A stretch of 26,453 bases of DNA. It comes from a virus. Under the pieces are notes generated by a model that was not told where the DNA came from, ran no database searches, and worked only from the letters and a program-made list of their open reading frames with translations. Both the position numbers and the translations under genes were made by a program. The stretch spans positions 1-26,453 of the IMG/VR virus record IMGVR_UViG_3300017956_000107; one strand, given 5' to 3'. This document shows positions 14,760 through 22,002 of the stretch, one piece after another. The first letter of the stretch is position 1. Each line of letters starts with the position of its first letter.

Positions 14760-15701
14760 ATGGCTTTTATTTTACTTTTATTAACATCCGCTCTTGCAGT
14801 ATCATCTGTAGCAGCATACTTTTCTATAATTGGATTAACCACGATATTCCCCGCAGCTTATGCGGAGATTATTGCAATGGGTGTTGTATTGGAAATTGCC
14901 AAACTTGTTACAGCGTCATGGGTTTATAGGTATTGGCATACCGCCACTAAACTATTAAAATCCTATTTTACATTAGCTGTAATTGTTTTATCCTTTATTA
15001 CTTCTATAGGTATCTTTGGTTACTTGTCTAGAGCACATATAGATCAAACGGCTGTTAATCAAGACTACACCTTAAATATGGAAGTAATTGAGTTTAGACT
15101 AGAAGCAGAGAGAGGCAAACTACAACAGGCAAGAGATCGTATTGCAGGGCTTGATGATACTCTGAGAACATCACGTGGTGAAGATAAAAACTATGTGAAC
15201 AGAACACAGAGAGAAGAAAGAGAACAATTAAATGCAGAAATGGACGAGGCAGTTGCTAATATAGACGCCTTGAACTTACAGTTGCTGCCAATGAGGCAGG
15301 AAGTAGCTGTTATGGATGCAGAGTTAGGTCCAATAAAATACATCGCAGAACTATTTTATTCTGAGTCTACTAAGAACGCTGTAGATAGTGCAGTTAGAAT
15401 AATCATTATGTTGTTAATATTTGTATTTGATCCATTAGCCATTCTATTAGTTGTAGCTGCCAATATGAGTTGGGCCCAGCGCAATGGAGAGCAGATTACC
15501 TTTTTGGGAGAAGAGGCATTGACAAAAGAGCCTGAAGAGTTTAATATAAGCACTACTGAGGAACCTAAAAAAAAGAAAGATGAAGGTGAAGACTCTTGGG
15601 TATCCTTAAAATATGGTTCTTCTTCTAGAATGGACAAAGCCAAAGAAAGAGAACTTAAATGGTTAATAGATAGGAAGAGAAAAAATGCCAAACGTAACTA
15701 A
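14760..15701 (+). CDS. Membrane protein with central coiled coil, conserved in marine T4-like phages
   Basis: A 313-aa protein. Three hydrophobic helices lie at about residues 4-26, 33-56 and 68-91, and a long coiled coil at about 98-200 (EFRLEAERGKLQQARDRI; EEREQLNAEMDEAVANIDAL). A fourth helix is at about 212-235 (RIIIMLLIFVFDPLAILLVV), and a charged tail ends in KRKNAKRN. The N-terminal sequence (SIIGLTTIF...LEIAKLVTASWVYRYW) resembles a widely shared but functionally unnamed membrane protein of marine T4-like phages. The topology suggests a large loop in the periplasm or cytoplasm. It could tether a cytoplasmic complex to the membrane. A 17-base overlap couples it to the next gene. Confidence 0.75.
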   Translation: MAFILLLLTSALAVSSVAAYFSIIGLTTIFPAAYAEIIAMGVVLEIAKLVTASWVYRYWHTATKLLKSYFTLAVIVLSFITSIGIFGYLSRAHIDQTAVNQDYTLNMEVIEFRLEAERGKLQQARDRIAGLDDTLRTSRGEDKNYVNRTQREEREQLNAEMDEAVANIDALNLQLLPMRQEVAVMDAELGPIKYIAELFYSESTKNAVDSAVRIIIMLLIFVFDPLAILLVVAANMSWAQRNGEQITFLGEEALTKEPEEFNISTTEEPKKKKDEGEDSWVSLKYGSSSRMDKAKERELKWLIDRKRKNAKRN

Positions 15702-15957
15702 TTATCATCCAAAAAGAAACGATACAGACTGGCAGGACGAAGCTAAAAAGTTATTGTCCAAGTTTAATTGTAAAGTTGTATTTCACAAAGCTAACGGCGA
15801 AATCAGAGAAATGGTTTGCACGTTAAAGTCTAACGTTATCCCTCAAGTGGAAAACAAAGAACCCGTTACCCACAAAAATCTAGTTGTCTTTGATACAGAG
15901 AAGAATGGCTGGAGATCTATAGTCTTCGATCGTATCATATCTTTCAAAGTTATTTAA
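15685..15957 (+). CDS. SH3-barrel-like small phage protein
   Basis: A 90-aa protein of the kind annotated in T4-like genomes as an SH3 beta-barrel fold protein. The pattern KVVFHKANGEIREMVCTLK, then a loop, then NLVVFDTEKNGWRSIVFDR, and a final IISFKVI strand fits the family: a five-strand barrel with a conserved GWRS. It ends the long operon before a new early promoter at 15977. Function is unknown; small barrels of this type often bind protein or nucleic acid. The start overlaps the preceding gene by 17 bases and has AGGAAGAG upstream. Confidence 0.75.
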   Translation: MPNVTNYHPKRNDTDWQDEAKKLLSKFNCKVVFHKANGEIREMVCTLKSNVIPQVENKEPVTHKNLVVFDTEKNGWRSIVFDRIISFKVI

Positions 15958-15976
15958 TTTTTGGTACAATCAAGTC

Positions 15977-16005
15977 TTGACAGGCACTTCTGTTTGTCTT
16001 ATAAT
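15977..16005 (+). promoter_or_regulatory. Consensus sigma70 early promoter
   Basis: TTGACA at 15977-15982, a 17-base spacer, TATAAT at 16000-16005. Upstream TTTAATTTTTGGTAC...CTTGAC resembles the sequence in front of the promoter at 20933. The predicted start near 16012 lies at two ATG codons (16009, 16013), and the gene start with AAGGAG is 16039. Confidence 0.85.
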
Positions 16006-16038
16006 TATATGTATGAATAAACAAAAAGGAGTCCTTTC

Positions 16039-17145
16039 ATGGCAAAAAGAAAACGTAGTACCTATGTGCTTACAGAACCAGATTGGAGTAAATACCAATC
16101 TATAACAGATGAACAGCAACGAGAAAAAGCTTTTCAAGAACTAGGCTATTTTGTACATTATGAAATAGCAGACAAAACTCTCATTAAGTCTTTTAAGGAA
16201 TGGATGCGTAAAAAGTCTGGCTGGGACAAGCAAGACATTACAAACATTTTAAAATTGACTGACTCCACATTTTCACACGTAGGTAAGTATGCCTTTATAG
16301 AAAGTAAAGTAGGTTACATGCCTACTTCTTGTGTTGAGTTTATTGAGAAAAAGAAAGAACCTTGGGCGAGTAAAGGTGCAGAAAAAATTGAAGCATCTGA
16401 GGAAAAGCCTAAAGTTGTTAGAATACGAGAAAACTTACCTAACGCATTAGAGTACATTGAGAAATGTGTTGATGATTTTATTGAGACAGGTAAGGTCCCA
16501 GTCAATTGGAATGTTGTATCTACATGTGGACTGAACAGAGCTGAGACACAAGAATTGTTTGATATACTAGGCGGCTGGAAAGGCGAGTTGGAAGAACTAC
16601 AAACTGTTAGACAGATGACAAATAGATCAGACTGGGACGAACAGTTAGTAGAAGGCTACTCGCACATTAGCAAGCCCAATACAAAGAAACTGATACAGAT
16701 GTATACAGACGTTGAAACGTCTGTCATGCAGTCTCAGCAGGCTAAGAAAATTACACGCATTAGGAAAAAGCGTCCTACAGATAAGAACAAAGTTGTTAAA
16801 CGTCTTAGGTTTCTAAAGGAGTTTAAAGAACTAGATATTGTAAGTATCAATCCTGTGGACATTATAGGCTCCTCAGAAGTATGGTACTATGATGTTAAAC
16901 GTAAACGCTTAGGTGTATATGCCTCTGACTTTGCAGGTGGTTTAGGAGTTAAGGGTACAGCTATTGAAAACTATGGCACGACATCCTATGAGAAAACAGT
17001 TAGGAAACCCGAGGAGGTTATTCCTAAATTTATGGCATGTAGGATTAATGGACTACATAAGTTTATGGAGTCTGTACGTGGTAAGAAAATGACAGTTAGA
17101 ACAAGGGTACAGCCTAACTCTGTATTGTTAAAGGTAAAGCAATGA
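16039..17145 (+). CDS. Conserved marine myovirus protein upstream of RNase H
   Basis: A 368-aa soluble, charged protein behind its own early promoter, with a strong ribosome site (AAGGAG, 9 bases before ATG). The N-terminal block (LTEPDWSKYQSITDEQQREK; ELGYFVHYEIADKTL; KSGWDKQDITNI) and the C-terminal block (SINPVDIIGSSEVWYYDVKR) resemble proteins I recall in many marine T4-like phages, always without a function. The middle (residues 100-230) is helical and probably variable. No nuclease, polymerase or ATPase motif is visible. The stop overlaps the RNase H start (ATGA), so the two are translationally coupled and perhaps act together in DNA processing; that is inference. Confidence 0.75.
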   Translation: MAKRKRSTYVLTEPDWSKYQSITDEQQREKAFQELGYFVHYEIADKTLIKSFKEWMRKKSGWDKQDITNILKLTDSTFSHVGKYAFIESKVGYMPTSCVEFIEKKKEPWASKGAEKIEASEEKPKVVRIRENLPNALEYIEKCVDDFIETGKVPVNWNVVSTCGLNRAETQELFDILGGWKGELEELQTVRQMTNRSDWDEQLVEGYSHISKPNTKKLIQMYTDVETSVMQSQQAKKITRIRKKRPTDKNKVVKRLRFLKEFKELDIVSINPVDIIGSSEVWYYDVKRKRLGVYASDFAGGLGVKGTAIENYGTTSYEKTVRKPEEVIPKFMACRINGLHKFMESVRGKKMTVRTRVQPNSVLLKVKQ

Positions 17146-18041
17146 TAGTTGTAGATTTTAATCAGACTGCCATTGCTAACTTCATGGCAGAAATAGGGGG
17201 GCGTAAAGATGTGTCTGTAGACGTAGACTTGCCTTTGTTGCGACATATGATTATTAATACAATTCGCTCGTATAATGTAAAGTTTAGCGAGGAGTATGGC
17301 AATCTTGTACTGGCTATGGATAATCGTAGATACTGGAGACGTGATTACTTTCCTTATTATAAGGCACATCGTAAAAAGGGTAGGGAGGAAAGTCCTCTAG
17401 ATTGGAACTCTATATTTGAGGCACTAAATCAAATTAGAAATGAACTAGATGAGTTCTTCCCCTATCCCTGTATTGATGTAGAAGGTGCAGAAGCAGATGA
17501 TGTTATTGGCACGCTTGCTGAGTATAGTCAAACATCTGGAAAAGGCACAGGTGGATTGTTTGATGATCCAGAGCCTGAACCCTTTTTAATTATTAGTGGA
17601 GATCACGACTTTAATCAACTGCAGAAGTATTCTAATGTTAAACAGTATGCTCCTGCATTTAAGAAATGGGTTAAGATTAAAGAGCCTGCTTCTCAAGTGT
17701 TAATGGAACATATCATTACAGGAGACAAAGGCGACGGCATTCCTAATATGCTATCTGAAGATGATACTTTTGTAGAAGGTAAACGTCAACGTCCTATTAA
17801 AAGGGCCTTGCTTGCAGAATGGAAAAAGCAAAAGCCCGAGGAGTTTGTTATAAATTCGGAGATGGCTTCTGGATTTACAAGGAATCAGTTGTTAGTGGAT
17901 TTATCCAAAACACCGGATGAGATTAAGAAAGCTATTATAAATAGTTATGAGGCACAACAGGGCGGAGACAGAAGCCAGTTGTTAAATTATTTTATTAAAA
18001 ACAAAATGCGTAATATGATGGAAGTCATTACAGATTTTTAG
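17142..18041 (+). CDS. rnh: RNase H / 5'-3' exonuclease, T4 rnh type
   Basis: Removes RNA primers and trims 5' ends on lagging-strand fragments. The 299 aa match T4 RNase H (305 aa). FEN-family acidic residues are in order: D5 (VVDFNQ), D67-region AMDNRRYWRRDYFPYYKAHRK, E117/E119/D121-D122 (EGAEADDVIG), the ISGDHDFNQLQ block and the ITGDKGDGIPN helix-hairpin entry. The DNRxxWR...YKxxR segment is typical of T4-type RNase H. The C-terminal helices (residues 230-299) are present, so the protein seems complete. The start is coupled to the gene upstream by ATGA. It functions with gp61 primase and gp32-type protein at the fork. Confidence 0.92.
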   Translation: MIVVDFNQTAIANFMAEIGGRKDVSVDVDLPLLRHMIINTIRSYNVKFSEEYGNLVLAMDNRRYWRRDYFPYYKAHRKKGREESPLDWNSIFEALNQIRNELDEFFPYPCIDVEGAEADDVIGTLAEYSQTSGKGTGGLFDDPEPEPFLIISGDHDFNQLQKYSNVKQYAPAFKKWVKIKEPASQVLMEHIITGDKGDGIPNMLSEDDTFVEGKRQRPIKRALLAEWKKQKPEEFVINSEMASGFTRNQLLVDLSKTPDEIKKAIINSYEAQQGGDRSQLLNYFIKNKMRNMMEVITDF

Positions 18042-18050
18042 AGGTAAATT

Positions 18051-18542
18051 ATGAGAAAATTTAGACAGTTAGATGAAGCCCTAGATTGGGTAGTAGAGGC
18101 TAAAACAGGTGAAGGCATTGCCGAAAGACTGAAGGAATGGGCAGCTAGTAATCAGTTAGCTGTTACAGTTGTTAGACTAGGAGTAGGTGCAGAAAAACTT
18201 GAATGGAATCTACCAGAAGGTATGCCATCTACTACCAAGTTGGAAGAAGATATTCCCGGTGGCATGGGTGAAACTACTATCAATCTAGAATGGAGACGTA
18301 TTAAACAATTCTTTGATCCTCAAAGTAACATGAACAAACTACCCGATTGGAAGAGGGAAATTAATTGGGTTCAAATACTTGAAGGGTTGCATCACAAGGA
18401 AGCCAAACTATTGACAGCTATCAAGGATGGCAAACTTCTAAGCGAATATCCAGATTTAGAGAAATCTTTTGAAATTTTGGGTATTACAGGGTATAACACT
18501 CCTGTAAAAAAGAAAACTAGAAGCAAGAAGAAGGCAGCTTAA
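18051..18542 (+). CDS. Small acidic conserved phage protein (DUF6433-like)
   Basis: A 163-aa protein with a good ribosome site (GAGGTAAATT before ATG). It begins MRKFRQLDEALDWVVEA and has a middle NWVQILEGLHHKEAKLLTAI followed by a basic end (VKKKTRSKKKAA). The HHKEAKLLTAIKDGKL segment is a helical motif that I recall from the DUF6433 group of marine T4-like phages. It is mostly helical with a beta insert near residues 60-85 (ETTINLEWRRI). No enzyme motif is visible. Its stop overlaps that of the minus-strand gene next to it in the shared TTAA at 18539-18542. Early expression follows from the promoter at 15977. Confidence 0.7.
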   Translation: MRKFRQLDEALDWVVEAKTGEGIAERLKEWAASNQLAVTVVRLGVGAEKLEWNLPEGMPSTTKLEEDIPGGMGETTINLEWRRIKQFFDPQSNMNKLPDWKREINWVQILEGLHHKEAKLLTAIKDGKLLSEYPDLEKSFEILGITGYNTPVKKKTRSKKKAA

Positions 18543-19066
18543 AATAACTCATCAGTATCAGGACGATAAGGATCATAATACATACCTAACTGCCAACCTT
18601 CTGGAACAGGTTCAGACTTAGGTATTGTAGTCCTAACTCCGCCAGGGCCACAAACCCATTTACGCCTTTCTCTTGTAATCCAGGCTTCATGCATCTTTAC
18701 ACGAGTTGAGACACTATGCCTCCTGCCAAACATAGGATTATTCTCTCCACGTCTTGTTCCTTTCATTTTTTTAGATATGTTCTTTTTGTGAGTCTCACCC
18801 AAACCCTTTTTGGCTGGGTGTTTATCACCTAACTTGGCTTCACGTATTCTCTGTCTGCCTTCTTCTGTGTGCTTACGAGTACGCTTTCTAGCAGTATCAT
18901 ATACAACAGGCAGTCCTGTTTTCTCAGCTATATCTCTACAGAGTTCTATTGATGAAACACGTCTTAATAATTCACGTGGTTTAGGTACGTCCTGTACATG
19001 TAGGTTGTCTACAATGTATAGTTCGTTCTTGTGTTGGAATATAAAAAATAAGGTAGCGTTATTCAT
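18539..19066 (-). CDS. NUMOD3-type protein without nuclease domain
   Basis: A 175-aa protein on the minus strand. A region near residues 68-120 carries NUMOD3-like repeats (HTEEGRQRIREAKLGDKHP; THKKNISKKMKGTRRG; NPMFGRRHS), the DNA-binding module of homing nucleases. The C-terminal KWVCGPGGVRTTIPKSEPVP...GWQLG resembles a second small module found in phage homing-type proteins. The N-terminal 55 residues have an LFFIFQHKNELYIVDN hairpin and then an RELLRRVSSIELCRDIAEK helix. No HNH, GIY-YIG or PD-(D/E)XK catalytic site is visible. I chose the ATG at 19066 because GGTGAG precedes it and it overlaps the upstream minus gene by 8 bases; a second ATG at 19078 lies in that gene. Confidence 0.7.
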   Translation of the reverse strand: MNNATLFFIFQHKNELYIVDNLHVQDVPKPRELLRRVSSIELCRDIAEKTGLPVVYDTARKRTRKHTEEGRQRIREAKLGDKHPAKKGLGETHKKNISKKMKGTRRGENNPMFGRRHSVSTRVKMHEAWITRERRKWVCGPGGVRTTIPKSEPVPEGWQLGMYYDPYRPDTDELF

Positions 19067-20381
19067 TCTCACCAGCATACTCAGCTATAAGCTCACCTAA
19101 GCCATTTAGCTTTTCAAGTATGTTTCTAAAATATAATTCACCGTTAGTTTTTGTTTCAATCTTTACACGAATGCGAAGTATTCCTGTATTAATACCTCTA
19201 GCAAAAAGATCCATTTGTGGTAGTCCTGAAGATCCCACTCTAATTTCTGCTTTGAAAGGACCTAACTTATCAAATGCCTTTTCAAGGTTGTCAAAGGTAT
19301 AGACTTTAGCCATACCAGATTTTAATTGTACGAGTTGAACGTGTTTTTCATCTCTTGTGGCATGCCATTGTATGGCACTTGCGAATGCTTTTAGTGTATC
19401 CTTGTCGTCTTCACTAAATTTTTTAGCTACTTCTGTAGCAACATGTTTGTAAATAAATTGAACAGCCTTTTTAGTTTCTGATTTCTTTAGGAAGGCTTCA
19501 TATGTTGATCTTTGTCTAGATACATCCATTCCAAATAGTTGTTTCCAAAGTTTTATTTGTACATCAAAACCAGATCCACTTATTTGTCCAAACTGTTTTA
19601 CATCTCCTGCTTTTAATGATACATTGATGTCAATGTCTTTTAGTTCCTTATCGTGATTAGATAGTTTCACTCTAACATCAACCTTCGTGCCTGTTTGATC
19701 AGACAAGCCATCGGACAATACTTGTACTCTATTATAGATATTGTTTTCATAAACTAAGTTTGCCCACTTCTTAACATAAGTTGCGTTGGCATATTTTACA
19801 GAGGCTTCTACCAACTTTTTTGTTTCTGGTAATGCTCTAATATTTCTATCAGCAAGTGCTTCCATATTGTTTTTTGCTAGTCCTAATACAAACTCTATAT
19901 CGTCTAAAATAGCAGGGTTGGCGTTTGCTGATTTGTAATTGATTTGTTGCTTCGGATTCCTATTAAGTTTCATTAATACATTCTCTACATCTGAAGCACT
20001 GATGTCCCTATTTTTATTAATGAAACGAGCTGTAATAGCTGCACCAAATATACCTTCAGCAATATCACCTTGATTATAACCTTTGCCTTCCTTGTAATCC
20101 ATAGTCTTTTCTAGGTGTCCTAAAGGTCTTTGTTTACCTGAGGCATCTTCCATCATTAACTTGTTATGTCCTTTTATTGCACTAACCAATGCTGACTCTT
20201 GAACTCTGCCTACAATGTATTCTTTGCCGTCTATAATAAACTTCTTAGGAACATACTTACCACCTCCATGCTTAGATAAAACAGTATGCCCTGTTCCTTT
20301 TGTTGTGATAGATACAAAGGTAATGACACGAGCATCGCCATATTTTACGTCTAATAGTTTTGATTTAGAGAGGTCTGCCAT
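19059..20381 (-). CDS. Conserved phage protein, possible PD-(D/E)XK-like nuclease fold
   Basis: A 440-aa protein on the minus strand with AAGGA before its ATG and a late promoter 34 bases upstream. Features seen are an N-terminal beta domain (residues 1-95: KYGDARVITFVSITTKG), a GDIAEGIFGAAITARF helix near 110-126, and a central KDIDINVSLKAGDVKQFGQ segment near 252-270. The last is of the form D-x-D...(S/E)-x-K seen in PD-(D/E)XK-type nucleases with the acid replaced by serine. A third beta-helix unit follows. I recall homologues in marine T4-like phages labelled hypothetical. A nuclease or DNA-binding role is inference from one motif only. It is the first gene of a two-gene minus operon with the NUMOD3 gene. 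Confidence 0.65.
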   Translation of the reverse strand: MADLSKSKLLDVKYGDARVITFVSITTKGTGHTVLSKHGGGKYVPKKFIIDGKEYIVGRVQESALVSAIKGHNKLMMEDASGKQRPLGHLEKTMDYKEGKGYNQGDIAEGIFGAAITARFINKNRDISASDVENVLMKLNRNPKQQINYKSANANPAILDDIEFVLGLAKNNMEALADRNIRALPETKKLVEASVKYANATYVKKWANLVYENNIYNRVQVLSDGLSDQTGTKVDVRVKLSNHDKELKDIDINVSLKAGDVKQFGQISGSGFDVQIKLWKQLFGMDVSRQRSTYEAFLKKSETKKAVQFIYKHVATEVAKKFSEDDKDTLKAFASAIQWHATRDEKHVQLVQLKSGMAKVYTFDNLEKAFDKLGPFKAEIRVGSSGLPQMDLFARGINTGILRIRVKIETKTNGELYFRNILEKLNGLGELIAEYAGENE

Positions 20382-20391
20382 TTCTAATCCT

Positions 20392-20399
20392 TATAAATA
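20392..20399 (+). promoter_or_regulatory. T4-type late promoter, plus strand
   Basis: TATAAATA, exact, in CTTATAAATAAT. It faces right toward the DUF1353-type gene at 20435 (ATG about 36 bases downstream, with TAGGAG ribosome site). The expected start near 20406 lies before the opposing late promoter at 20415-20422. Confidence 0.7.
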
Positions 20400-20414
20400 A
20401 TGTTGGTTTTGTAC

Positions 20415-20422
20415 TATTTATA
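20415..20422 (-). promoter_or_regulatory. T4-type late promoter, minus strand
   Basis: TATTTATA on the plus strand, i.e. TATAAATA on the minus strand, in CTTATTATAAATAG-like context. It faces left toward the 440-aa gene whose ATG is at 20381. The expected start is near 20408. The octamer is exact and only 15 bases from the opposing promoter. Confidence 0.7.
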
Positions 20423-20434
20423 ATAGGAGTAAAA

Positions 20435-20914
20435 ATGGGAACCTTTAATAGATTAATGGACGCTACGTTTAGCGCTCCGAGAACATGGGAATTGAACTCA
20501 GCATTATCTTTTGATTGTGATAAAGTCACAGAACAAGACATTGCATCATTAAAGCAAGTAGGAGTTAAAGTATCTACCAAAGGTAGAGTAACTGCTTCTA
20601 AAGGCTTTAAGTCTGATTTAGCATCAGTTCCTAGAGCATGTTGGATGTTTATTGCACCTTTTGATATTGCAAGAGCAGGTGTTATTCACGATTACATCTA
20701 TTTCTGTATTAGAAATTACAGACACACCGTTGCCTTGAATGGTGATAAACCTGACATGGTAGTCGTTGGTAAAGCTAAAAAAGTAGCAGACGATATTTTT
20801 AAGGCTGCTATGGAGTCATCTAAACCTGAGGTAGCAAAATGGAAGATCTTTTCTGCTTATTGGGCTGTCAAGTTATTTGGCCGTTGGTCAATTATTCCTA
20901 GGGAAGAACTTTAA
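20435..20914 (+). CDS. DUF1353 family protein
   Basis: A 159-aa protein matching DUF1353 (PF07087): the GFKSDLASVPRACWMFIAPF segment followed by ARAGVIHDYIYF is the family signature (TDFASVP...xHDxxY). Function of the family is unknown; it is common in phages, often near structural or lysis genes. The ribosome site ATAGGAG lies 6 bases before ATG. The N-terminal 45 residues (GTFNRLMDATFSAPRTWELN) are less conserved. It is preceded by an exact late promoter at 20392, so it is probably late, unlike the early genes on either side. There is no membrane segment or signal peptide. Confidence 0.85.
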   Translation: MGTFNRLMDATFSAPRTWELNSALSFDCDKVTEQDIASLKQVGVKVSTKGRVTASKGFKSDLASVPRACWMFIAPFDIARAGVIHDYIYFCIRNYRHTVALNGDKPDMVVVGKAKKVADDIFKAAMESSKPEVAKWKIFSAYWAVKLFGRWSIIPREEL

Positions 20915-20932
20915 TTTTGGTACTCTAGACTC

Positions 20933-20960
20933 TTGATATATTTCTCAAAAGAAGTATAAT
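20933..20960 (+). promoter_or_regulatory. Sigma70-type early promoter (near consensus)
   Basis: TTGATA at 20933-20938, a 16-base spacer, TATAAT at 20955-20960. The flank TTTAATTTTGGTACTCTAGACTCTTGA closely resembles the flank of the promoter at 15977. The expected start, about 20967, coincides with the ATG of the next gene. Confidence 0.75.
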
Positions 20961-20966
20961 ATAGAC

Positions 20967-21212
20967 ATGAGTAAGATAAACGAACAAATTAAAGATGCTT
21001 CTGAAAATCAGGACGTCTTTGTAACACCAATAGACAAGATGAGCGTCTCCGAGATAGGTGACGCTCTTTCTTATGCCAGCAGTTTAGGCAATCTGCAAAC
21101 CTACTGCTGTATAGTGAAGAACGGTATACGGGTACTGGAGTTCAATTTCATGTCAGACTACCGAGAATACTGCTACAGAATGGGCTATATGACACGTTCT
21201 GAGCAAATTTAA
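20967..21212 (+). CDS. Small early protein, possibly from a leaderless message
   Basis: An 81-aa protein. The ATG lies 7 bases after the -10 box of the promoter at 20933, so the transcript would begin at or next to the start codon and carry no ribosome site. The alternative is an internal start at the ATG of MSVSEIGDAL (residue 25). The middle has a compact mixed alpha/beta look (MSVSEIGDALSYASSLGNLQ; TYCCIVKNGIRVLEFNFMSD) and ends in RMGYMTRSEQI. I do not recognise a family. Early phage genes of this size often encode host-takeover factors, but nothing here shows that. Confidence 0.65.
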   Translation: MSKINEQIKDASENQDVFVTPIDKMSVSEIGDALSYASSLGNLQTYCCIVKNGIRVLEFNFMSDYREYCYRMGYMTRSEQI

Positions 21213-21240
21213 TTCAACTTTTTTCACAAAGTCAATAAAA

Positions 21241-21281
21241 TCAAGCACCTACAAGGGAAATCTTTTCGTCTGAATGCTTGA
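21241..21281. repeat. Inverted repeat overlapping an early -35 box
   Basis: TCAAGCA at 21241-21247 and TGCTTGA at 21275-21281 form a perfect 7-base inverted repeat with a 27-base gap. The right arm covers half of the TTGACA box. It could be an operator for a dimeric regulator, or a stem with a long loop. The upstream half has no T-run after it, so it is not a standard terminator. Confidence 0.35.
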
Positions 21282-21306
21282 CATTTGGCACAATAGGTGC
21301 TATAAT
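21278..21306 (+). promoter_or_regulatory. Consensus sigma70 early promoter
   Basis: TTGACA at 21278-21283, a 17-base spacer, TATAAT at 21301-21306, preceded by GC as at 22425. The expected start is near 21313. The leader that follows (ATGAAGAAACAGAC...AGTGAGGT) resembles the leader at 22462-22485. Confidence 0.85.
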
Positions 21307-21350
21307 GTTTACATAAAATGAAGAAACAGACAAAAACAAGTGAGGTGTAT

Positions 21351-21596
21351 ATGTCAAAGTTTGTATATTTAGCTGCCACTGAAGGCAAAATCGAAGTTAG
21401 CGTAGAGCAAGAATTTGTAGGCTCTTCTAACACACCAGTTGGCTTAGCCCAAATCTTCCAAAACAATCAAATCAATGGTAGCGACGACATCTACTTTTCT
21501 AGCACCATTGACTTTGCAGAAGAGGAAGGCTTTGAAAGTAGAGAACAAGCCATTGAACTTATCCAAGAAGCAGTCAATTTAATGGAGGCAGCATAA
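21351..21596 (+). CDS. Small acidic early protein
   Basis: An 81-aa acidic protein. An upstream in-frame ATG at 21318 would add 11 residues, but I prefer 21351 because GTGAGGT lies 4-5 bases before it and because a similar leader precedes the gene at 22491. The protein (SKFVYLAATEGKIEVSVEQE) starts with a beta hairpin, then helices (FAEEEGFESREQAIELIQEA). It contains no cysteine or membrane segment. It begins a run of tiny genes joined by TAATG or ATGA overlaps. Unknown function; probably an early gene. Confidence 0.7.
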   Translation: MSKFVYLAATEGKIEVSVEQEFVGSSNTPVGLAQIFQNNQINGSDDIYFSSTIDFAEEEGFESREQAIELIQEAVNLMEAA

Positions 21597-21805
21597 TGTT
21601 AGATGCAAGACATGGTGGTCCTTATGATCGTGGTAGCGCCGATAGTTATTATCAGCGAGGTTATAACCCTCATTATTATAAGGGTGACACCGGTAGTTCT
21701 GAGCGTGTGGAGTTACAAGATATGACTCCTCAGGAAATTGTAGAGTATTCTAAAGGCTATGCAGACAACGAGATGTGTCTCAGTAGTCGTAAGGTGTGGA
21801 AATAA
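21596..21805 (+). CDS. Small phage protein with GGPYDRGSADSYY motif
   Basis: A 69-aa protein sharing TAATG overlaps with genes on both sides. The beginning LDARHGGPYDRGSADSYYQR is a pattern I recall in small phage proteins, and the second half (VEYSKGYADNEMCLSSRK) has a ribosome-modulation-factor-like 'A/SY..GY/F' look. Arg, Gly and Tyr are abundant; there is one cysteine and no membrane segment. An RNA- or ribosome-binding role would fit the composition, but this is only a guess. It is co-transcribed from the promoter at 21278. Confidence 0.7.
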   Translation: MLDARHGGPYDRGSADSYYQRGYNPHYYKGDTGSSERVELQDMTPQEIVEYSKGYADNEMCLSSRKVWK

Positions 21806-22002
21806 TGATAGCATATTGTGATTATATCGCTTATCGTTGCCAAGAAGGCTTGCGAGATGATAGCGAAAATCTATTAGGTAAGGTTGAGCCTACCAAAATG
21901 GATTTGAGTTCAGAGGGTTATTTTGTTTCTCCCAAGAAAACAATTCAGTTGGTTGATCGTAATGGTAAGTCCTATAAAATTACCATCGAGGAAGTAGAAT
22001 GA
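21805..22002 (+). CDS. Small unrecognised early protein
   Basis: A 65-aa protein. I chose the ATG at 21805 (TAATG overlap) over a GTG at 21796 three codons earlier, as the overlap pattern matches its neighbours. The first third is helical (IAYCDYIAYRCQEGLRDDSE) and the rest a beta meander (IQLVDRNGKSYKITIEEVE). Two cysteines are not in a zinc motif. It ends in ATGA overlap with the next gene. I know no family. Confidence 0.65.
   Translation: MIAYCDYIAYRCQEGLRDDSENLLGKVEPTKMDLSSEGYFVSPKKTIQLVDRNGKSYKITIEEVE

Noticed and set aside
20215-20400. Plus-strand ORF of about 60 aa antisense to the 440-aa gene
   Set aside because: It lies inside the minus-strand gene with no ribosome site and low-complexity hydrophobic composition. 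The same applies to the other ORFs antisense to real genes.
20955-20966. Late promoter in front of the gene at 20967
   Set aside because: The sequence is TATAATATAG, not TATAAATA, and a TTGATA box lies 16 bases upstream, so it is a sigma70-type site.
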